Assembly: GCA_022601635.1 (NCBI GenBank)
Contig: JAJACG010000009.1
Location: 1-64,000, forward strand
Source of the DNA: Chlamydiales bacterium
Lineage (GTDB): Bacteria > Chlamydiota > Chlamydiia > Chlamydiales > JAAKFR01
Direction: 5' to 3'
DNA: 64,000 bases
Shown here one piece after another: positions 60,379-64,000 of the stretch. The notes below the pieces were generated by a model that saw nothing but the letters and a program-made list of their open reading frames with translations, made no database searches and was not told where the DNA came from. The translations under genes were made by a program, and so were the position numbers. Each line of letters begins with the position of its first letter. Position 1 is the stretch's first letter.

Positions 60379-60789
60379 AGCTTGGGGCACTTCCAACCTT
60401 AGAATCAGTCGTAGAATATTACTCTTGCCCTCTCTTTGGTAGACAGCTTCATCGATCAATTTACGGATCAAATGAATCCCAAGACCGCCAATTTTGCGGC
60501 GACTTACATCGACATTTTTTTGGATATCAATGTTCACTTCCAGAGGGTTAAAAGGCGGCCCCTCATCCCGAATCACAACCTCAAAATGGCTGGCATCACT
60601 CAATGAACACTCTACTGAAAAGCTCTCTGAGTGGTTGGGGTGGGCGTAGTGGATGATATTGACAATCGCCTCTTCACAAGCGAGCTCCATGCGATGAACC
60701 ATCTTTGCCGGTACTTGCAGTCTCTTCGCCTCGCCACGCACAAAAGCCAAGATCTCGTCAAACTGATCATCATTTACTTGAAATTGCAT
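60373..60789 (-). CDS. rsbW: RsbW-like anti-sigma factor/serine kinase
   Basis: This 138-residue protein is a stand-alone GHKL ATPase domain. The N box is in MELACEEAIVNIIHYAHP (near 29-46), the G1 box in VIRDEGPPFNP, and G2 in KIGGLGIHLIRKL. In Chlamydia RsbW takes part in a partner-switching system with RsbV antagonists. Its sigma or other target here is not evident. Confidence 0.92.
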   Translation of the reverse strand: MQFQVNDDQFDEILAFVRGEAKRLQVPAKMVHRMELACEEAIVNIIHYAHPNHSESFSVECSLSDASHFEVVIRDEGPPFNPLEVNIDIQKNVDVSRRKIGGLGIHLIRKLIDEAVYQREGKSNILRLILRLEVPQAL

Positions 60790-60798
60790 AGCCCAAAT

Positions 60799-61341
60799 CT
60801 ACCAGGCGTGCGCAACCGTGTCGACAATTTTTTCAGCAAGCAGATCAAAAGCGGAACGCATCGCATAGCCTTTGGCAATGTTGTGCATCTCGAGCTGACC
60901 AAGAGAGAAGGTGTGATCATTAATGTTGGTCAGATCGGAGTTAAAATCATACTCCAAAAAGCTGGTCACTTTGCAGGGCCCAAAGACGCGCGTATTGGTT
61001 TGGCAGTTGTAGATCTCCACTTTGGCAGTCAAAGTAAGCTTGGCCTCCATAGGCACAATGATATTTGTAAAAGCGCCAGGCGTTTTCTTTTTTGGAGCAT
61101 ACCAAAAGCCTACGTTCTCATCGCGTGGAGAGCTGAGACAGACGCGCATCTCATAGTCCGCACATCGGCTTTTGTAGTGTAGATCGCTCTCATGGTTGAC
61201 CTGACGCACCAGTGCTGCAGTAAGCAGTCCACTATCATCGCCCTTCACATAGGGAATAGTCACCTCTCGATCCTCTTGGCTCGTGCCAAAATGGTAGCCG
61301 CAGCTTGTCAAAAGAAGCAGTGCAAAAAGAGTTTTCTTCAT
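60799..61341 (-). CDS. lptE: LPS-assembly lipoprotein LptE
   Basis: This 180-residue protein has a lipobox (LLLTSCGYHF), where the Cys-Gly-Tyr-His sequence after cleavage is typical of LptE. The rest matches the family outline: a VTIPYVKGDDSG strand and a C-terminal helix with MRSAFDLLAEKIVD. LptE plugs LptD in the outer membrane. The start overlaps the TPR gene by 4 bp. Position equals CT548. Confidence 0.85.
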   Translation of the reverse strand: MKKTLFALLLLTSCGYHFGTSQEDREVTIPYVKGDDSGLLTAALVRQVNHESDLHYKSRCADYEMRVCLSSPRDENVGFWYAPKKKTPGAFTNIIVPMEAKLTLTAKVEIYNCQTNTRVFGPCKVTSFLEYDFNSDLTNINDHTFSLGQLEMHNIAKGYAMRSAFDLLAEKIVDTVAHAW

Positions 61342-62261
61342 AGCTCAGCCAGCTTCTGCCGCCCCTGCTCTGCTGTTTCAGTTGAAGGGTAGCGGGCAAT
61401 CATATCGCGGTAGTAAATCTCAGCAGCTCGCTTTTTCTTCTTCTTCTCGTAGAAGCGCGCCGTATCAAAAAGAGCGCGCGCATAGCGCTCTCGCATCTGA
61501 TGCAAATTCTCTTCAACAACGCTGATACGCCCCTCAGATGGGAAGGCGTTTTCAAAGTTTTGAAGGTTGAGCTGCGCTAATGCCAAAAGATCGGGGTCTT
61601 GCGCCTCATACTGCACATTATCCAGGTAGACCTCAGAAATTCTCATAAAAGATTCCGCTGCCAAACGATGCTTGGGGAATCTACGTGTGATTGTTTGAAA
61701 AACCTCAATCGCCTCTTTGCGTTCATACATTTTGCGCAAAAAGAGCCCCTTGCTATAGAGCGCCTTTGCTGCAATCTCCCTTGCTGGCAAAGTAGCTGCA
61801 ATTTCATCGTAGAGCTCCAAAGCGTAGCCCTTTCCTGAAGCGAACCTTGGCATCGCTGCGATGCCGTAGGGATGACGTCTCTTACCTGCTCGGAACTTCT
61901 CCGCAATCGCAAATTTATGTTCAAAGACCTGCTCAAAATGTTTGAGCGTACCCTTCTGATTCAAGTAGGCAGCAAAATACTCATCGGCGATGTCCAAATG
62001 ACCAATGTGCATGTAGCAGACGCCAGCTTGAAAAAGAGCGTCTGTGAAAAAGACTGTCTGCGGATAGTTCTGTAAAACAACTAGATATTGACGCAGCGCC
62101 TCATCATACTGCTCTGCTTTCATCTGCTGCTTCGCAGTATCAAAATGTTCGGAAGCACTCATCTGGGGGGCATATTCCTGCTTATACCAAACGCCATCAA
62201 TTTGAGTGTAGGCGGCAAAAAGTGTTGAGCAAAGTGTAAACAGTAAAAGGGTATATTTCAT
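61338..62261 (-). CDS. TPR lipoprotein-like protein, BamD/YbgF type
   Basis: The ATG at 62261 follows a good near-leaderless promoter and begins a signal peptide (MKYTLLLFTLCSTLFA), so it is preferred over an upstream codon. The product is 307 residues. TPR units are visible (YDEALRQYLVVLQNYPQ, then ALFQAGVCYMHIGHLDIADEYF, then EAIEVFQTITRRFPKHRLA). They resemble BamD, the outer membrane assembly lipoprotein. The lipobox Cys is not in a standard position, so lipidation is uncertain. It is coupled to lptE. Confidence 0.8.
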   Translation of the reverse strand: MKYTLLLFTLCSTLFAAYTQIDGVWYKQEYAPQMSASEHFDTAKQQMKAEQYDEALRQYLVVLQNYPQTVFFTDALFQAGVCYMHIGHLDIADEYFAAYLNQKGTLKHFEQVFEHKFAIAEKFRAGKRRHPYGIAAMPRFASGKGYALELYDEIAATLPAREIAAKALYSKGLFLRKMYERKEAIEVFQTITRRFPKHRLAAESFMRISEVYLDNVQYEAQDPDLLALAQLNLQNFENAFPSEGRISVVEENLHQMRERYARALFDTARFYEKKKKKRAAEIYYRDMIARYPSTETAEQGRQKLAEL

Positions 62262-62268
62262 GCGGAAG

Positions 62269-62297
62269 AATATAGCTTTGATCATCCCCATTGTCTA
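62269..62297 (-). promoter_or_regulatory. Promoter of the TPR-lptE operon
   Basis: TAGACA (62292-62297), a 17-nt spacer and TATATT (62269-62274) on the minus strand end 7 nt before the ATG at 62261. Its -35 shares bases with the opposing promoter. Confidence 0.55.
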
Positions 62298-62318
62298 GAA
62301 GAAAATAGTATGTATACT
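62291..62318 (+). promoter_or_regulatory. Promoter of the 62326 gene
   Basis: TTGTCT (62291-62296), a 16-nt spacer and TATACT (62313-62318) end 7 nt before the ATG at 62326. The -35 overlaps that of the divergent promoter. Confidence 0.55.
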
Positions 62319-62325
62319 GGGGATT

Positions 62326-63153
62326 ATGTTTAAGTTTCTATTTTCAATCATATTTTTAGGGGCGACAGCTGTTGGAGGATGGTTTGTTTGGGACCGCTTC
62401 CCTATGCTGCAAGATCTGGTTGAGGAAAAGGTCCACTCGCGTAACTTTCACACACTCGAAATCCGCTTCAGCGCTGATGATATCATGCGCCGCCACAAAA
62501 ACGAACTCCTAAAAGGTAAAGGATATAGCTATTTAGAACCTAAGCTCGCCTTCTATCCCTACCTAATGATGGACATGAAATTCTCTCGTGATCACATCTT
62601 CACCGAAGAGGGCATGCTGCTCTGGGGCCTCTATGATGGAGAGATGGTGATCGATACTGGCAGCTGGGAGACCAGCCACGGTTTTGAAGATTGCCTACTT
62701 GTCCACGCTAGCAAAAATGATTTTAAGGTCTTGCGCGCTATCTTGGAAATGGGCAGTGCGATAGATCGTGAGCAGCTCTATAAGAAATTCAAGGTAGAGC
62801 CTGAAGTTGTCGACAAATGGGTCGCCAGCTGCCGCGATAAAAAGCTGATTGTCTCATCGGGAAACAAGTTCCGCATCCACTTACAAAATCCTCAGATTGA
62901 GTCGATTCCGATCACCAATTTAGCTGAGCCTCTCGTGACACAACCGACAAAATCGGCAGTGAAAATGAAGAAGCGTTACAGCGTCAGTCAGATTAAAAAA
63001 TTGACTGAGATTGCCTTTGGAAGCAATTTTGCTATTCGCAAAATGCAGCAGGTTTTCCTCCCGGTCTATCAGATCGCTATTCAGAATCCTGATGGCTCTG
63101 TCCGGACTACCTATTGGAATGCTCTCAATGGAGAAGCCTTTGACACTCAGTAG
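62326..63153 (+). CDS. Membrane-anchored protein with possible winged-helix domain
   Basis: This 275-residue protein has one N-terminal membrane segment (about residues 3-22, ending VGGWFVWDRF) and a soluble remainder. Residues about 128-185 (FKVLRAILEMGSAIDREQL, then VVDKWVASCRDKKLIVS) read like a winged helix-turn-helix, followed by a basic linker and a YRIAIQ-type beta segment near the end. I do not recognise a family. Position corresponds roughly to the CT546-547 region of C. trachomatis. Confidence 0.7.
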   Translation: MFKFLFSIIFLGATAVGGWFVWDRFPMLQDLVEEKVHSRNFHTLEIRFSADDIMRRHKNELLKGKGYSYLEPKLAFYPYLMMDMKFSRDHIFTEEGMLLWGLYDGEMVIDTGSWETSHGFEDCLLVHASKNDFKVLRAILEMGSAIDREQLYKKFKVEPEVVDKWVASCRDKKLIVSSGNKFRIHLQNPQIESIPITNLAEPLVTQPTKSAVKMKKRYSVSQIKKLTEIAFGSNFAIRKMQQVFLPVYQIAIQNPDGSVRTTYWNALNGEAFDTQ

Positions 63154-63182
63154 TTGTTTTTTTAGTCGATAGTCGCTATATT
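63154..63182 (+). promoter_or_regulatory. Promoter of the 63192 MFS gene
   Basis: TTGTTT (63154-63159), a 17-nt spacer and TATATT (63177-63182) end 9 nt before the ATG at 63192, without a Shine-Dalgarno. Confidence 0.5.
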
Positions 63183-63191
63183 TGTCTGGCT

Positions 63192-64000
63192 ATGTATCAG
63201 GAAAAGCGTCAATTTCTGCTTATTCTTACCATTGTCTTTTTTGGTTTTATAGGGATCTCTATGCCCTATTTAATCTTCCCTCCCCTCTTTTTGAGTGATG
63301 CTTACTCTTTTTTAGAGCCTTCAACCTCGCAAGCGATGCGCTCAGTTTGGCTTGGAATTGCACTTGCTGCCTATCCCCTTGGCCAATTCATCGGTTCTCC
63401 CCTGTTGGGATCACTCTCAGATCAATATGGTCGGAGAAAGCTTCTTGCTCTTTCTCTATTAGTCTGTTCTGTTGCCACATTGGCAACGGCGCTCTCTTTG
63501 ATCTGGGGTAGTCTCTATTTACTGGTTTTCAGTCGCTTTATTGCAGGCCTTATGGAGGGAAATATCGCTATTGCCAGGGCGATGGCTATTGATCTCAAGA
63601 GCATCCCAAAGGCACGAAGTCTGGGCATGGTAAATGTTGCCTCCTCTTCATCTTTTTTGGTTGGGCCCTTTTTGGGTGCATTTTTGAGCAACTACGCTCT
63701 CCCGCTACCCTTCTTCGTGATCTCAGCCCTCTTTTTCCTACTTACTTTTATGGCATTCTATTTTTTGAGTCGGATCGAAACAGAAGCTGCGCCACGCGAC
63801 CTCAACCCCTTTGGGCGAATAAAGGAACTTTTTGCCAATAAACAGCTACGCTGGATGCTGACTACAATCACCCTCTTTACACTCGCCGTTGATATCTTCT
63901 ACGAATTTGCACCAGTCCATCTCACCCTAAAGTGGGCGCTAACTCCAACTGGATTGGCTCTCTACTCCTCGCCTATCTGCCTTGGACTCATCATCGGTAA
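63192..64000 (+). CDS. MFS transporter, N-terminal part (cut by window end)
   Basis: About 269 codons remain open to the end of the window. The translation starts MYQEKRQFLLILTIVFFGF and has motif A as GSLSDQYGRRKLLAL after helix 2, then GLMEGNIAIARAMAID in helix 4. At least seven helices are visible. It is of the same subgroup as the transporter at 25539. The substrate is unknown. Confidence 0.88.
   Translation, partial: MYQEKRQFLLILTIVFFGFIGISMPYLIFPPLFLSDAYSFLEPSTSQAMRSVWLGIALAAYPLGQFIGSPLLGSLSDQYGRRKLLALSLLVCSVATLATALSLIWGSLYLLVFSRFIAGLMEGNIAIARAMAIDLKSIPKARSLGMVNVASSSSFLVGPFLGAFLSNYALPLPFFVISALFFLLTFMAFYFLSRIETEAAPRDLNPFGRIKELFANKQLRWMLTTITLFTLAVDIFYEFAPVHLTLKWALTPTGLALYSSPICLGLIIG

Overview
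The window comes from a member of the Chlamydiae, most likely an environmental (amoeba- or protist-associated) lineage rather than a Chlamydia species. The minus-strand 16S rRNA 5' part (1-924) carries the chlamydial signature near its 5' end. Gene neighbourhoods match those I remember from Chlamydia trachomatis: ftsK-yycJ-SET (CT739-737), ybcL-dagA (CT736-735), gap-rplQ-rpoA through rplC (CT505-528), a Cap1-like gene (CT529), fmt-lpxA-fabZ-lpxC-lnt (CT530-534) and fmu to CT547. CT numbers are from memory, not from a search.

Layout. 1-2532: 16S 5' end with leader and promoter, an orphan membrane protein, a MITE and tRNA-His. 2533-6060: ftsK, a metallo-beta-lactamase exonuclease-like gene and a NUE-like SET methyltransferase. 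6054-18167: an accessory block between the SET gene and the ybcL/dagA pair. It holds a GT92-like glycosyltransferase, a sugar-lactone oxidase, a class IV aminotransferase, a divergent citrate synthase, and a tight minus-strand operon: GT28 glycosyltransferase, ABC exporter (ATPase and two permeases), PEP-utilising dikinase-like protein, PEP mutase and Gfo/Idh oxidoreductase. The PEP mutase has all the hallmark residues, so I read this as a phosphonate biosynthesis and export locus. The citrate synthase-like protein lacks one catalytic His and is a candidate for an irreversible step after PEP mutase. This is the best candidate for an undescribed system here.

18213-29110: PEBP and AGCS transporter, two secreted paralogs, a beta-barrel-like protein, a DUF3419/BtaA-like lipid enzyme, an acetyltransferase-like protein, an Inc-like hairpin protein, and an operon of SulP transporter, myo-inositol oxygenase, MFS transporter and TauD-like dioxygenase. 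29041-35416: an RHS/YD-repeat protein with a DUF687-like tip, followed by two paralogous lipoproteins, a displaced tip remnant and two copies of a cloverleaf-forming DNA element. 35489-35914: three tandem MITE-type elements, the last of which supplies the Shine-Dalgarno of a HIT-like gene.

36891-51987: an Inc-like gene, a CT504-like gene, gapA and the S10-spc-alpha ribosomal protein operon, which lacks rpsJ, rpsN, rpmD and rpmJ, then the Cap1-like gene. 52067-64000: fmt and the lipid A/lipoprotein genes, an rRNA methyltransferase, D,D-carboxypeptidase, RsbW-like kinase, LptE and BamD-like lipoprotein genes, an unknown membrane protein and an MFS transporter cut by the window end.

Many first genes of transcription units have a recognisable -10 box ending only 6-11 nt before the start codon and no Shine-Dalgarno, which suggests leaderless or near-leaderless mRNAs. 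Genes inside operons overlap or are only a few bases apart.
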